DNA of 64,000 nucleotides from Streptomyces sp. NBC_01341 (GCF_035946055.1 NZ_CP108364.1:124001-188000), one strand, 5' to 3'. Positions 37,862 through 47,388 are shown, counted from the stretch's first letter. The notes: generated by a model from the sequence alone, not told the origin. Numbers and translations: made by a program.

Positions 37862-38209
37862 GTGAGCATTCAAGACGTCATCGAAGGCAAGAAACAGTGG
37901 CGTGCGCACGCTGCTCGGGTCAAGGCACTCCCGCCGGACTACCAGATCGTCTACAGGGAGATGCAGAAGTACCTGTTCAAGGTCGGACCGGTCAGCCTGT
38001 CCGACGGCTCTCTCCTCCCCGGAATCGTCGACTTCTTCCATGAGGGCGCCGCCGAGGGCAAGGGAGTTTTGGGTCTCACCGGCACCGACGTCGCAGCGTT
38101 CTGCGACGACCTGATCAAGGACTCCCCCACCTACGCGGATGCCTACCAGGAATCCATTGGCGGGGACCCTGGCCCGGCCGGGAAACAGGGCCTCGGCGTA
38201 GTCGGGTGA
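37862..38209 (+). CDS. Second DUF1048 protein, C-terminus replaced at an ISAs1 end
   Basis: A 115-residue protein from GTG 37862, one base after the previous stop. It has MSIQDVIEGKKQWRAHAARV, KALPPDYQIVYREMQKYLFK, LPGIVDFFHEGAAEGKGVLG, VAAFCDDLIKDSPTYADAYQ. After ESIG the sequence becomes GDPGPAGKQGLGVVG, unlike the charged helix expected for the family. The switch coincides with the ISAs1 terminal repeat at 38186-38205, so the last residues are translated element DNA. It may still fold, since only the final helix turn is affected. Confidence 0.82.
   Translation: MSIQDVIEGKKQWRAHAARVKALPPDYQIVYREMQKYLFKVGPVSLSDGSLLPGIVDFFHEGAAEGKGVLGLTGTDVAAFCDDLIKDSPTYADAYQESIGGDPGPAGKQGLGVVG
38186..38205. 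repeat. ISAs1-type terminal repeat
   Basis: CAGGGCCTCGGCGTAGTCGG, the end near the transposase stop of the degraded minus-strand ISAs1 copy. Near-identical sequences occur at 4536 and, inverted, at 6300. Confidence 0.6.
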
Positions 38210-38225
38210 TGTCCGTTTCGTGCTC

Positions 38226-39156
38226 ATCCGAGGCCGAAAAGTGCGAGTGGTCGTCGGGGGTCGCGTGCGTTGCGCCGCAGAGCCGCTGCGATATTGGTGA
38301 CGCCGGCCTGTTTCAGGGAGCCGATGGGAGGTTGCGCCAGGTGGCCATCGCGCGTGGCGCGTTGCCGGTCCGTAGTTGGAAGGCGTCTCGGCGAAGGTCG
38401 TGTCGCGGGTGGTGGAGGGCCTCGATGCGCCCGGCGGTCGCGGATCAGCCGGACGGGCTGGGTAGGTGAGGCTTGCTCGGAGGTCAGGCTGGTGACGGCG
38501 TGGATCGTCTTGATGGTGGCCTTGCCGGTCGTGCGATCGGTGCGGCGGCGCTTGATCGGCAGCGCCTGACGGGCTCCGGGGACGAGCAGGTTGTTCACGG
38601 TACGGCCTTGATCCGGCCGATCTCATGGCGGCCGTGGCCTCGGTCACGGGTGCTGCCCTGAAGGGGGATGTCCTCCCAGGCAGCAATTTGAGTTGTTTGC
38701 GCAGGCGCTTCTGGTTGGGCTTTGACGATCACGATGTAGTGCGCCCGGCGGCCCAGGAGATAGGCGGCGTGCTCGCGCTGGGTGTGCAACGCGCCCCCGG
38801 TCACCGCAGCTCCAGCGAGATCGGCGACGGTGTCCAGCAGCGGCCGGAAGCAGGTGATCTCGTTCGTCTTCTCGCACAGTTCAGCTGGGCGCCAGGACGA
38901 CGCGAGTGGTGTGCTCCACCGCCGCCGGCAGGTGCATCCTGCGGCCCGTTGCCCTGACCACACCGCGCAGGCCTTGGCCGACCACGGCCAGCACCGCACA
39001 CGCGGTCAGCGCGAGCACGGCCGCCAGGGCGTGCCGCACGGGGCGTGGATCCCGTGGATCGGGTGCTTCTGCCAGCCGCTCCAACAAGCTGCGCACCTCC
39101 TCGGCTTCGGCCTGCGGATGCTCGCGGAGTTGGTCAAGCCGCGCCCAAGGACGCAC
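38226..39156 (-). pseudogene. ISAs1-family transposase with internal deletion and frameshifts
   Basis: Read on the minus strand: VRSLLERLAEAPDPRDPRPV then [20 protein letters not shown], followed at once by [20 protein letters not shown], so about 90 residues around the first catalytic Asp are deleted. Next, in another frame, come [20 protein letters not shown] and [20 protein letters not shown]. In a third come MNNLLVPGARQALPIKRRRT and the C-terminal QAGVTNIAAALRRNARDPRR. The 5' terminal repeat was not found near 39160-39250, so this side is truncated beside the YceI gene. Confidence 0.78.
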
Positions 39157-39249
39157 GACAACCGTTCCCCTCCGCGCTCACGGCCAGGCCCTCCCGGCTG
39201 GCACCTCACTCGATGAGGCGACGGCCCGAAGCCAGGGTGCACCTGACCC

Positions 39250-40140
39250 TCAGGTCTTGGGGACAATCTGGATGTCCATCTCGATCTCGATGCTCGGACC
39301 CACAACCGCGATGCCTCGCGCCAGCATCGTCTGCCAGGTCAGCGTGAAGTCCTCGCGGTGCAGCTCGGTGCTCGCCCGGCACGCAGCGCGCGTCTCTCCC
39401 ATGACGCCGTTACCCACGCCGAGGTACTGGACGTCCAGAGTGACGGTGCGGCTCACACCATGCAGGGTGAGCGCTCCGGTCACGGCCCAGCGGGCTCCGC
39501 CCCGGTGGGCGAAACGCTCGCTGTAGAACTCGATGGTCGGGTAGCGCTCCACGTCGAGGAAGTCGTCCGACCGCAGATGGTCGTCACGCATCTGGACGTT
39601 GGTGTCGATCGTCGCGGCGTCGATGATGACGTGCATGGCGGAGTCCTCCATGCGCTCCGCGATCCGGACGGCACCGGCGAAGGAGTTGAACCGTCCGCGG
39701 ATGCGCGCCATGCCGATGTGCCGCCCGATGAAGCCGATCTGGGTGTGTCCCGGATCGATCTCCCAGTCACCCGCTTCCGGGAGCTGCTGGGGCGCGGCCG
39801 CCTGCATGACGACATCCCCGATACTCGCGTGGCCCCCTTCGGTCACGGCGACCGAGCCGTGGAACGGAGTGAAGCCCTCGCTGGTGACGGCCAGGCGGTA
39901 GTCGCCGGCCGGCACGGTTGCGACCACGTTCCCGAAGGGGCCCGTCTCCCCGCGGACGACCTTCCGGCCGCCGTTGTCGGTCACGACGAACTCTGCCTGC
40001 CTCAAGGGCTCGTTGACGGGATCGAGCACCCGACAGCTGAGCATTCCGGCATTCTGCGGGACCGAGAGCCCCGCGAGGGCGTTGCCCTGCTTCGCGCCCG
40101 ACTCAGTTCTTCTGCCTAGCCAACGGCCGAACACGTGCAC
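39250..40140 (-). CDS. YceI-family protein with an N-terminal carboxypeptidase-regulatory-like domain
   Basis: A 296-residue protein. Residues ~30-115 form a beta-sandwich of the carboxypeptidase-regulatory type (GMLSCRVLDPVNEPLRQAEF, GETGPFGNVVATVPAGDYRL, AVTSEGFTPFHGSVAVTEGG). Residues ~120-296 are a YceI lipocalin-like barrel: GDWEIDPGHTQIGFIGRHIG, GRFNSFAGAVRIAERMEDSA, NVQMRDDHLRSDDFLDVERY, WAVTGALTLHGVSRTVTLDV. YceI proteins bind isoprenoid-type lipids. No signal peptide is evident, so it may be cytosolic in this fusion form. Such fusions are common in Streptomyces. Confidence 0.9.
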   Translation of the reverse strand: MHVFGRWLGRRTESGAKQGNALAGLSVPQNAGMLSCRVLDPVNEPLRQAEFVVTDNGGRKVVRGETGPFGNVVATVPAGDYRLAVTSEGFTPFHGSVAVTEGGHASIGDVVMQAAAPQQLPEAGDWEIDPGHTQIGFIGRHIGMARIRGRFNSFAGAVRIAERMEDSAMHVIIDAATIDTNVQMRDDHLRSDDFLDVERYPTIEFYSERFAHRGGARWAVTGALTLHGVSRTVTLDVQYLGVGNGVMGETRAACRASTELHREDFTLTWQTMLARGIAVVGPSIEIEMDIQIVPKT

Positions 40141-40689
40141 GTACTCCTCAGGGGGCTCTTACCTCGGACCCCTGACGGATGGACGTCGTTGTCAGAACTG
40201 CGGCCCGCCGACGAGTAGACATTCGATCACCGTTGCGAGGTTCGAGGCAAACGCGGCAGCTCGCGACCGGTTGCACCGAGTACGCCCAGTCGTTCGCAAC
40301 TGTGACGCCTGGCCCTGATGACCCGTATTCCACACTGCGTCGTCCGGCTCCCCGTATGTCTCTCGGTCAAGGACAATCATATGTCCGGCATGTGATCGAG
40401 CATCAGCCCGAACTCTCGTACATACACGCCGAGTAGGTCGGCATCTGTGGCCAGCACCTTGATTCTGCGCTCCTCAAGCACGGTTGCGATGGGATCGGTC
40501 ACCGAGGGTCACCTGCCTCTCCTCGGTACGCCGCGAGCAGACGAGAGACCGCGTGAAGTGGGAATCGGTCGTGGTGCGGTGGTACCAGGAACCGGCGAGG
40601 AAATCCGAGAGCACACGCGGTCGCAAATCAAGACGGAATCGCCGAGAACCGTCGCGTGAGAGGTCGAGGCACCCTGGGGCGCCTCCCCT
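40141..40689. other. Region without an intact gene
   Basis: About 550 bp. Near 40390-40500 the minus strand encodes PIATVLEERRIKVLATDADL then LGVYVREFGLMLDHMPDI and a stop, which looks like the end of a real gene whose start is lost. Nothing else supported. Confidence 0.35.
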
Positions 40690-40895
40690 CCTGCTCCGTG
40701 CGGTGCGGCCGGCGTCAAGGCGTGGTCCCCGAATCCCGCATCGGCCATCCACGGCCCCGTGCCGCCATCGGGTTCCACGCGGAGCACGACATGGTCGTAC
40801 GGAATTCCGAGGCGCCTCCGGTGCCGAATACCCGGCCTGGAGCGGACTGACATGGAAGCCGAGGCCACGCAACAGAGCGACGACTCGAGCTGACC
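40690..40895 (-). pseudogene. Arylamine N-acetyltransferase fragment
   Basis: Minus-strand segments in three frames, VVALLRGLGFHVSPLQAG, RVFGTGGA and IPYDHVVLRVEPDG...WMADAGFGDHALTPAA, correspond in order to the conserved LLxxLGFxVxxLxARV, His-containing DHxxLRV and DVGFG motifs of NAT enzymes. Two indels and loss of the N-terminal catalytic Cys region make it nonfunctional. Confidence 0.6.
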
Positions 40896-41019
40896 CGTGC
40901 GGTGCTGTCGGTCGTCGGCGCGCGCGGTCTCCAGCAGACGCCGCCAGGAGGTCACCGTTGGGCGACGTCGTAGGAGTGCTCGCCTTCCCGTTCGGTCATG
41001 CCTCCCCATACGCCGTGCT

Positions 41020-41139
41020 CGATACGGTGATCGAGTACGTGGGCAAGACGTTCTCCGCGACTGCCGCCAGAAAGGAGACGGCCTCCACCACGCCGTCCAA
41101 GCCGTCGCCCCTGTGCACAACCTCGCCATGACAGGCTGA
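41020..41139 (+). pseudogene. IS5-type transposase C-terminal remnant
   Basis: The plus strand reads VLRDCRQKGDGLHHAVQAVA then PVHNLAMTG and a stop at 41137-41139, the standard end of IS5 DDE_Tnp_4 transposases (AHMHNLALTG). The preceding ~40 bases are a degraded match to RVEYVFARMK. Confidence 0.6.
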
Positions 41140-41195
41140 ACCAGCAGGTCAAACACCACTTCGGCCTGCCCACGCTCACCCTTCTGCAACAGCCT

Positions 41196-41702
41196 TTAGC
41201 CGCCGGTCGTGCCGTCGAGCAGCTCGCGCAGGATGTCCAGGTGGCCGTTGTGGCGGGCCGTCTCCTCGGTGAGATGGAGGAGGATCCAGCGCAGGTCGAC
41301 ATGGAGGCCGTCGCGAATGCTTCCCTTGGCCTGCTTGTCCAGGTCGTTCCCGGCGACCAGTTCGCGGTAGCGGGCGCTCTGTTCGGCGTATTCATCGAGC
41401 AACTGCGTAAGCGGAAAGTCGACGGCGATACGCATCTCGCGGTCGGGGTCCTCCTCCGTCATGGGGGCCCTGTCTTCCTCGCCGAGGAAGACCACTTGGA
41501 ACCAGTAGTACTCGACCCAGCGGAGGTGGTTGATGACTCCGCTCATGGTCATCAGGGGTGAGCCCGGCAGAAGCGCCTTGCGTGCGTTCTCCGCAGAGAC
41601 ACCGCCGCACTTGGCGCGAGCGGTGTCACGTGCGTAGTCGAGGAACGTGGTGAGCTGGGTGCGATCGTCCCATGCGGGCGGCGTGTCGTCGATTTTGGTC
41701 AT
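41196..41702 (-). CDS. DinB-family (DUF664) protein
   Basis: A 168-residue four-helix-bundle protein. The family pattern is present: RTQLTTFLDYARDTARAKCG, SPLMTMSGVINHLRWVEYYW, FQVVFLGEED, LLDEYAEQSARYRELVAGND and LRWILLHLTEETARHNGHLD. His of NHLRWVE and the two His of ETARHNGHLD are the usual metal ligands. Relatives include mycothiol-dependent enzymes; the exact reaction is unknown. Start ATG at 41702. No operon partner. Confidence 0.88.
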   Translation of the reverse strand: MTKIDDTPPAWDDRTQLTTFLDYARDTARAKCGGVSAENARKALLPGSPLMTMSGVINHLRWVEYYWFQVVFLGEEDRAPMTEEDPDREMRIAVDFPLTQLLDEYAEQSARYRELVAGNDLDKQAKGSIRDGLHVDLRWILLHLTEETARHNGHLDILRELLDGTTGG

Positions 41703-42219
41703 CGCGCGAAGCGTCCCCGATCACCGCGCCCGATGTCGAGGCATTTAGCGGCGGACCCGACCTGCTCGCCCAGTTCCTGTCCGGCGGGTGCCGCAGCGAT
41801 TCAGCGGCGGTGGGCAATCCGGGAAGATCCGCCAAACAAGCCCGTGCCACGTAGATCTACACGTTCCAGGATCACCAAGATCCCGGAGCGCGGAGCCGGA
41901 GCGCGTGCACCCCTGGATCGGATCGCGTCCACGGGAGCGCGTCGTCGCCCCGGCTCGGACGCCTCCCTCGCCGGTCCGGGCCCGCCGAGCGGGGCGTGCC
42001 GCGTGAGCCCAGGTCGAGACGGGTGAGAGGGCGGGGCGCGCGAACGTCGCCCGCGCTCCCTGGGGCCTGCAGGGCGTGACGTCCACGTCGGCGGAGCACT
42101 CCTTGAGCACTCCCGGTTGCGGGCAGGTGCTCTTGGCAGTCTCCGACGCCGACCGCACACTCCTGGAGGGTTCTCGCACCGGGCCCCGCCGTGAGGCGTC
42201 ATCGAACCGGAAGGCCCTG
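41703..42219. other. Region without a supported gene
   Basis: About 515 bp. Overlapping Arg-rich frames on both strands are typical non-coding readings of GC-rich DNA. I see no repeat or hairpin of note. Confidence 0.4.
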
Positions 42220-42525
42220 ATGCGTTCACTACGCACGCCCGAATCCGCCCTGTCCGCCACCGCGATCGCCCTACTCCTGCTGGGCTCCATAGCCACCGCC
42301 ACCGCCTCTGCCACTCCTCACGCGGACGACACCGCTGTCCGGACGTACACCACCGGGGTGTCATCCGGCAGCTTCGAGAGCCCCCTCGTCCCGGCGCCGG
42401 CCCCGTTCACCGACTTCACCGCCGGACAGTCCATCGGCGCCTGGACTGTCGGCGGTGACAGCGTCGACCTCGTATCGCGCCGCACGTGGGACGCCGCTGA
42501 CGGGGACCAGTCCGTCGACCAGTAG
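42220..42525 (+). pseudogene. Truncated DUF642-type secreted protein gene
   Basis: ATG 42220 opens a frame with a signal peptide (MRSLRTPESALSATAIALLL...ATASATPHA) and then the N-terminal part of a DUF642 domain: GSFESPLVPAPAPFTDFTAG, QSIGAWTVGGDSVDLVSRRT, WDAADGDQSVD. It stops at TAG 42523-42525 just after the conserved DGDQSVDL motif; the remaining ~70% of the domain is missing. GGAAGG precedes the start. A ~100-residue secreted fragment could still be made. Confidence 0.65.
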
Positions 42526-42718
42526 GGTCGCTGGATCCGTCGTCCAGTCGCGCTCCGGGAAGGCGGGAAGAAGGGTGGGAGAGGCATACCAGCCGCTTGT
42601 GACCGTGTCGGGCGCAGCCTCCTATGGTGGCGGGCGCGAGACAAAGCTGGTCCGTCTCACCGCTGCTTCCGGTCGACGGCGGCGGGCGGGCCCCGGTCTG
42701 TCCGGAACCCGCCCACCG

Positions 42719-42740
42719 GTCGGGGCGCCGACGCCCCGAC
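42719..42740 (-). terminator. Terminator of the ThuA operon
   Basis: GTCGGGGCG (42719-42727) and CGCCCCGAC (42732-42740) form a perfect 9-bp stem with a 4-base loop, 28 bp beyond the stop of the downstream gene on the minus strand. Confidence 0.7.
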
Positions 42741-42767
42741 GCTTCCTCCAGGTGTGCCTGCCGGTGC

Positions 42768-44498
42768 CTACCTCCCGAGGGTGAAGGTGTCGATGTCGAA
42801 CAGGGAGCCGGCGCCACCGGTGAAGGTGAGGAACACCGGTCCGGTCGGTGTGCCGGAGAGCGCTGTGGAGACCGTTCTGAAGGTCTCCCAGCCTCCGGTG
42901 TTGGGCACGGATACTGTCCCGATGACCTGTCCGCCGGCCGAGCCGGAGCGGACCTGTACGGTGCCGCCCGCGCCGGCCGAGGAGACCTTGGCGGTGAAGG
43001 TCTTCGCACCCGTCAGTGACGCCTGGGCGTAGCCCGCCCAGTCGCCGTTCTCGATGTAGCCGAGCGTCCTGCCGCCGCTGGCCGGGGTGTGGTCCGCTGC
43101 CTGGACCCCCTGCGAGGAGGTGTAGGACTCCCCCTCGTATGTGGTCGATGTGGGCGGGGTCGTGCCGCCCAGCTCCTTGATCCGGATGTTGCGGAAGGCC
43201 ACGTCGTCAGAGGTGCTGTGGTTCTGGATCCCGATGTATCCCTGCGCGAGGGAGCGAACGGGGTCGGTGTTGGTGAAGTCGTTGATCCGCGTGCCGTTCA
43301 GGAACACCTGGAGCCGTTCGCCCTCCACCCGGATCTCGTACGTGTTCCAGCTGCCCGGGGGGTTGAGCGCCGCGTCGCGCGCCGGGATGTCCGCCGACCT
43401 GAAGCCGTAGATCGCCCCTGTGGTGCGGTCGGCGGAGTCGGTGGCGTCGATCTGGATCTCGTACCCCTGGTTGACGGCCGAGTTGGGGTCGTCGGAGGCC
43501 GGGAAGCCGACGTACACGCCGGAGTTGTCGTCTCCCGGCATCCGCCAGTCCAGCTTGAGCGAGTACGAGGCGAACTCCTTGGCGCGGTACCAGTACAGGC
43601 CCATGCCGCCCGTTGACGTGAGGGTGGCGTCGGTGTTGGTGAAGCTGCCGGGACCCGCCTGTGACCAGCCGGTGGTGGAGCCGTTGTAGAGGCTCGTGTA
43701 GCCGGTCTCGGGGCGGCAGTCCGCCTTGGCGAAGCCCGCCGCGTACCGGATGCCGCCGAGCAGGAGCGAACGGAAGGCGGGGTCGGCGTACGACTCCTGG
43801 GTGTGTCCGAGTCCCGTGTAGAAGGACCGGCCACTGCCCTGCGGGTGGCACCACGTGATGGGGTGGTCGCCGCTCATCTCGCCGCCGTTGTAGCTGCCCT
43901 CGTCCAGGCTCTGGAGCACCCTCACGTCGGGGCGCGGGTTGGTGCGGTAGTTGTACCACTCGTCGGTGCGGCTCCAGGTCTGGCCGAGGTGGGAGGTCGC
44001 CGGGTTGGCCCGGTCCTCGGTCCGCACCGTGGCCTGCTGGATCGCCGGGTGGCTCTTGAACCAGGCGCCGACGAGCTGCTGGTACTGCGGCCATTCGTAC
44101 TCGGTGTCGGCCGCGGCGTGGATGCCGAGGTAGCCGCCGCCCCCGTCCACGTACGACTGGAGGGCCGACTGCTGGGTGGCGTTCAGGACGTCACCGGTGG
44201 TCGAAAGGAAGACCACCGCCTTGAAGCCGGCCAGGTTGGCCGTCGTGAAGGCGTTGCTGTCCTCGGTGGCGGTGACGGTGAAGTTGTTGGCCGCTCCCAG
44301 ATCACGGATGGTCTGGGTGCCGACCGGGATGGAGTCGTGGCGGAAGCCCGCCGTCTTGGAGAAGACCAGCACCTTGTAGGCGGGGTCGGCGGCGGGCGCC
44401 GCCGAGGCAGGCGTCAGGAGCGAGCCTGCGAGGCCGAGCGCGACGACGAGGGCCGAGGCCGCAGTCGCCGGCAGCCGGCGGAGTCGAGGAAACATCAT
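42768..44498 (-). CDS. Secreted ThuA-like + DUF1080 (3-keto-disaccharide hydrolase) + CBM6-like protein
   Basis: A 576-residue secreted protein. After the signal peptide (SALVVALGLAGSLLTPASAA) come a ThuA-like domain (YKVLVFSKTAGFRHDSIPVG, GGGYLGIHAAADTEYEWPQY, GGEMSGDHPITWCHPQGSGR, FYTGLGHTQESY), then a DUF1080 beta-jellyroll (YTSLYNGSTTGWSQAGPGSF, SYSLKLDWRMPGDDNSGVYV, GFPASDD). A C-terminal CBM6-like domain follows (YEGESYTSSQGVQAADH to SLFDIDTFTL). DUF1080 enzymes hydrolyse glycosidic bonds including 3-keto-glycosides. ATG 44498 has GGGAAGGGA upstream. It lies 16 bp after the dehydrogenase gene in one operon, so the two probably act on the same extracellular sugar. Confidence 0.9.
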   Translation of the reverse strand: MMFPRLRRLPATAASALVVALGLAGSLLTPASAAPAADPAYKVLVFSKTAGFRHDSIPVGTQTIRDLGAANNFTVTATEDSNAFTTANLAGFKAVVFLSTTGDVLNATQQSALQSYVDGGGGYLGIHAAADTEYEWPQYQQLVGAWFKSHPAIQQATVRTEDRANPATSHLGQTWSRTDEWYNYRTNPRPDVRVLQSLDEGSYNGGEMSGDHPITWCHPQGSGRSFYTGLGHTQESYADPAFRSLLLGGIRYAAGFAKADCRPETGYTSLYNGSTTGWSQAGPGSFTNTDATLTSTGGMGLYWYRAKEFASYSLKLDWRMPGDDNSGVYVGFPASDDPNSAVNQGYEIQIDATDSADRTTGAIYGFRSADIPARDAALNPPGSWNTYEIRVEGERLQVFLNGTRINDFTNTDPVRSLAQGYIGIQNHSTSDDVAFRNIRIKELGGTTPPTSTTYEGESYTSSQGVQAADHTPASGGRTLGYIENGDWAGYAQASLTGAKTFTAKVSSAGAGGTVQVRSGSAGGQVIGTVSVPNTGGWETFRTVSTALSGTPTGPVFLTFTGGAGSLFDIDTFTLGR

Positions 44499-44514
44499 GA
44501 TCCCTTCCCGTCCG

Positions 44515-47388
44515 TCACTTGGTGAGGGTGAGGGTGTCGATGTCGAACAGGGACCCTGTGCCACCGGTGAAGGTGAGGAACAGTGTGCCCGAGGACGCCG
44601 TACCGGTCAGCGTGGTCGAGACCGTGGCGAAGGTCTCCCAGCCGCCGGTGCTGGCGACCGCCACCGAACCGAGCACGGCGCCGGTCGCCGACCCGGAGCG
44701 GATCTGGATGGTGCCGCCCGCGCCTGCCGAGGACACCTTCGCGCTGAAGGTCTTGGTGCCGGCCGTCGGGACCGCCGCGTAGCCCGCCCAGTCGCCGTTC
44801 TCGATGTAGCCGAGGGTCCTGCCGCCGCTCGCGGGGGCGTGGTCGGCGGCCTGGACACCCTGCCCGGAACTGAACGACTCGCCCTCGACCGTCTGACTCG
44901 ATCCGGTGCTGCCCGTGGCGAGGGTGAACGCGTCGAGATCGAAGAGGTTGCCCTGTCCGGTCACGCCCTTGAAGACGAGGAACAACTCCGTGCTCGCTGT
45001 GGGGACGTTGGTGAGGTTCGCCGACACGTCGACGAAGTTCTCCCAACCGCCGGTCGGCGCGACGGCTGCGCTGCCCAGCAGTGTGCCGGTGGCGGAGCCC
45101 GCCCGTACCTCGATCGTGCCGCCGACGCCTCCCGAGGAGACCCGGGCGGTGAACCGGGTGGCGTTGGCGAGGTTGTACGGCTTGAAGGACACCCAGTCGT
45201 TGTTGTCGGTGAAGCCGACGGTGCTGCCGCCCTCCGCCGTGCCGTGCGCGGCGACCTGGATGCCGTTCTGCGCACCGAAGTGCTCACCCTGCCGGTGGCG
45301 CGGCTGGAGGATGCGCGCGCTGTGCGTCGTCAGCCCGGCAGCGTCGGTGTACTCGGCGTCGAAGACTCCGTAGATGTTGGCCGCACTGTCGTGCTCGCCG
45401 TCGGCGGGCACGGTCAGGTTGCCGGAGCATCCGGTGGTCTGGGTGATCTGATGCCGGTGCTCGTCGTGGCCGAGAAGGTAGGTGACCTTGACCTTCGAGC
45501 AGTCGATCGCACCGTCCTCGGGGTCACTGACCGACACCTGGAAGGGCACGGTGTCACCGAAGGAGAACAGCTGGCCGTCCTTCGGGGACTGGAGCGTGAC
45601 CGTCGGTGCGGTGTTGCCCGCGGTCACCACGAGACTGGCCGAGCCCGTGAGCCCTTCGGGGTCCTTGACCGTGAGGGTGGGACGGAAGGTGCCGTTGGTG
45701 GTGTACGTGTGGCTCGGGTTGGCCGCGGTGGAGCTGGTGCCGTCACCGAAGTCCCAGGCGTACGTGAGGGCTCGGCCCTCGGGGTCGGAGCTGCCGGCCG
45801 ATGAGAACGCGACGCTGAGCGGCGTCGGTCCCGAGACCTTGTCGGCGGCTGCCTTGGCGACCGGGTTGCGGTTGCTGCCGCCGATGTACTCGACCCGGTA
45901 GAGGGCCTGGTTGTTGCCGCCGGTGCCGTAGTCGAGGACGTACAGCGCCCCGTCGGGCCCGAAGGCCTGGTCCATCACCTGCGTACCGGTCCAGGGGAAG
46001 GCCTCGATGACGCCGGGGGTGCCGTCGGCCTTGACCTCGATGGCCTTGATCCACTTACGGCCGTACTCGCCCGCGAAGAAGCGTCCGTCGAGGGACTGGG
46101 GGAACTTGACGTTGGAGTTCAGCGCCGCGTCGTAGCGGTAGACCGGGCCGCCCATGGGGGATTCGGAGCCGCTGCCGAACTCGGATGGCGAGCCGGCGTC
46201 CCCGGCGTACCGGATCCACGCCGGTTTGGCGGCGGGGAGGGTCGGCAGGCCGGTGTTGCGGAAGGAGTTGTTGGCCGGGCCGGAGCCGCAGTTGTACTTC
46301 GCCGCGGACGGACCGCTCGGGAAGGTGTACTCGCCGTACGTCTCGGTGGCGGTGTTCGTACCCGTGCAGTACGGCCAGCCGTAGTTGCCCGGGGCGGTGA
46401 TCCGGTTGAACTCGACCTGCCCGCTCGGGCCCCTGCTGCCGTCGGTGACGCCCGCGTCGGGTCCGTAGTCACCGAGGTAGACGGCACCGGTGGCCTTGTC
46501 GACGGACATCCGGAAGGGGTTGCGGAATCCCATCGCGTAGATCTCGGGGCGGGTGCTCGCCGTGCCGGGCGCGAAGAGGTTCCCGACGGGCACGGTGTAG
46601 CCACCGGCGGCGGTGGGCTTGATCCGCAGCACCTTGCCGCGCAGGTCGTTGGTGTTGCCCGAGGAGCGCTGGGCGTCGAACTGCGGGTTACGGTCGGTCC
46701 GTTCGTCGATCGGCGAGTAGCCGCTCGACTCGAAGGGGTTGGTGTCGTCACCGGTCGTCAGGTAGAGGTTCCCAGCAGCGTCGAAGTCGATGTCGCCGCC
46801 CACGTGACAGCACTGGCCACGGTCGTTGGGGACTTCGAGCACGACTTTCTCGCTTGCCAGGTCGAGGGTGCCGTCGGTCCTGAGGGTGAAGCGGGACAGG
46901 TTGAGATGCCCCTTCCACGCCTCGAACGTGGCGGCGCTGCCCGTGACGGGGGCGTCGCCCCCCGGGGTGCTGAGCTTGGGTGAGTAGTACAGGTACAGAT
47001 AGCGGTTGGAGGCGAAGCCCGGGTCGGCGGCTATACCCTGGAGGCCCTCCTCGTCGTGCGTGTAGACGTCCAGCTTGCCGGCCGTCTTGGTGTTGCCCGC
47101 GGCGTCGGTGTAGCGGACCGTGCCGTCTCTGGCCGTGTGCACGACGGCCCGGTCGGGCAGGACCGCGAGCGACATAGCTTCGCCCAACTCTGCTGAGCCC
47201 AAGGCAAGTTGTACTTGCTGGTAGTCGCCGGCCGGGATGGCCGCAGCAGCGGCCTCGTGCTCGGGGTGACCGGGGTGGGCCGAGGCGGCGGGGCCGACGA
47301 GGGCACCGCCGCTGACCACCAGGCCGAGTACCGTGAGCCACCTCAACCACGTATGTCTCGGCCGTGACCGTCCTGACAGTCCTGACAT
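44515..47388 (-). CDS. Secreted glucose/sorbosone dehydrogenase-type (PQQ family) protein with PKD and two CBM-like domains
   Basis: A 957-residue secreted protein. Signal region: WLRWLTVLGLVVSGGALVGP. Residues ~70-480 form a GSDH beta-propeller (EEGLQGIAADPGFASNRYLY, GQCCHVGGDIDFDAAGNLYL, EIYAMGFRNPFRMSVD, MDQAFGPDGALYVLDYGTGG). Next are a PKD domain (LTYAWDFGDGTSSTAANPSH), an Ig-like segment and two CBM6-like domains (GFTDNNDWVSFKPYN; GEGESFSS-type VEGESFSSGQGVQAADHAPA). The last CBM is closely related to that of the next gene. ATG 47388 is chosen for GGAAGGA 6 bases upstream. Such proteins oxidise aldose sugars; PQQ dependence here is by family only. Confidence 0.9.
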   Translation of the reverse strand: MSGLSGRSRPRHTWLRWLTVLGLVVSGGALVGPAASAHPGHPEHEAAAAAIPAGDYQQVQLALGSAELGEAMSLAVLPDRAVVHTARDGTVRYTDAAGNTKTAGKLDVYTHDEEGLQGIAADPGFASNRYLYLYYSPKLSTPGGDAPVTGSAATFEAWKGHLNLSRFTLRTDGTLDLASEKVVLEVPNDRGQCCHVGGDIDFDAAGNLYLTTGDDTNPFESSGYSPIDERTDRNPQFDAQRSSGNTNDLRGKVLRIKPTAAGGYTVPVGNLFAPGTASTRPEIYAMGFRNPFRMSVDKATGAVYLGDYGPDAGVTDGSRGPSGQVEFNRITAPGNYGWPYCTGTNTATETYGEYTFPSGPSAAKYNCGSGPANNSFRNTGLPTLPAAKPAWIRYAGDAGSPSEFGSGSESPMGGPVYRYDAALNSNVKFPQSLDGRFFAGEYGRKWIKAIEVKADGTPGVIEAFPWTGTQVMDQAFGPDGALYVLDYGTGGNNQALYRVEYIGGSNRNPVAKAAADKVSGPTPLSVAFSSAGSSDPEGRALTYAWDFGDGTSSTAANPSHTYTTNGTFRPTLTVKDPEGLTGSASLVVTAGNTAPTVTLQSPKDGQLFSFGDTVPFQVSVSDPEDGAIDCSKVKVTYLLGHDEHRHQITQTTGCSGNLTVPADGEHDSAANIYGVFDAEYTDAAGLTTHSARILQPRHRQGEHFGAQNGIQVAAHGTAEGGSTVGFTDNNDWVSFKPYNLANATRFTARVSSGGVGGTIEVRAGSATGTLLGSAAVAPTGGWENFVDVSANLTNVPTASTELFLVFKGVTGQGNLFDLDAFTLATGSTGSSQTVEGESFSSGQGVQAADHAPASGGRTLGYIENGDWAGYAAVPTAGTKTFSAKVSSAGAGGTIQIRSGSATGAVLGSVAVASTGGWETFATVSTTLTGTASSGTLFLTFTGGTGSLFDIDTLTLTK

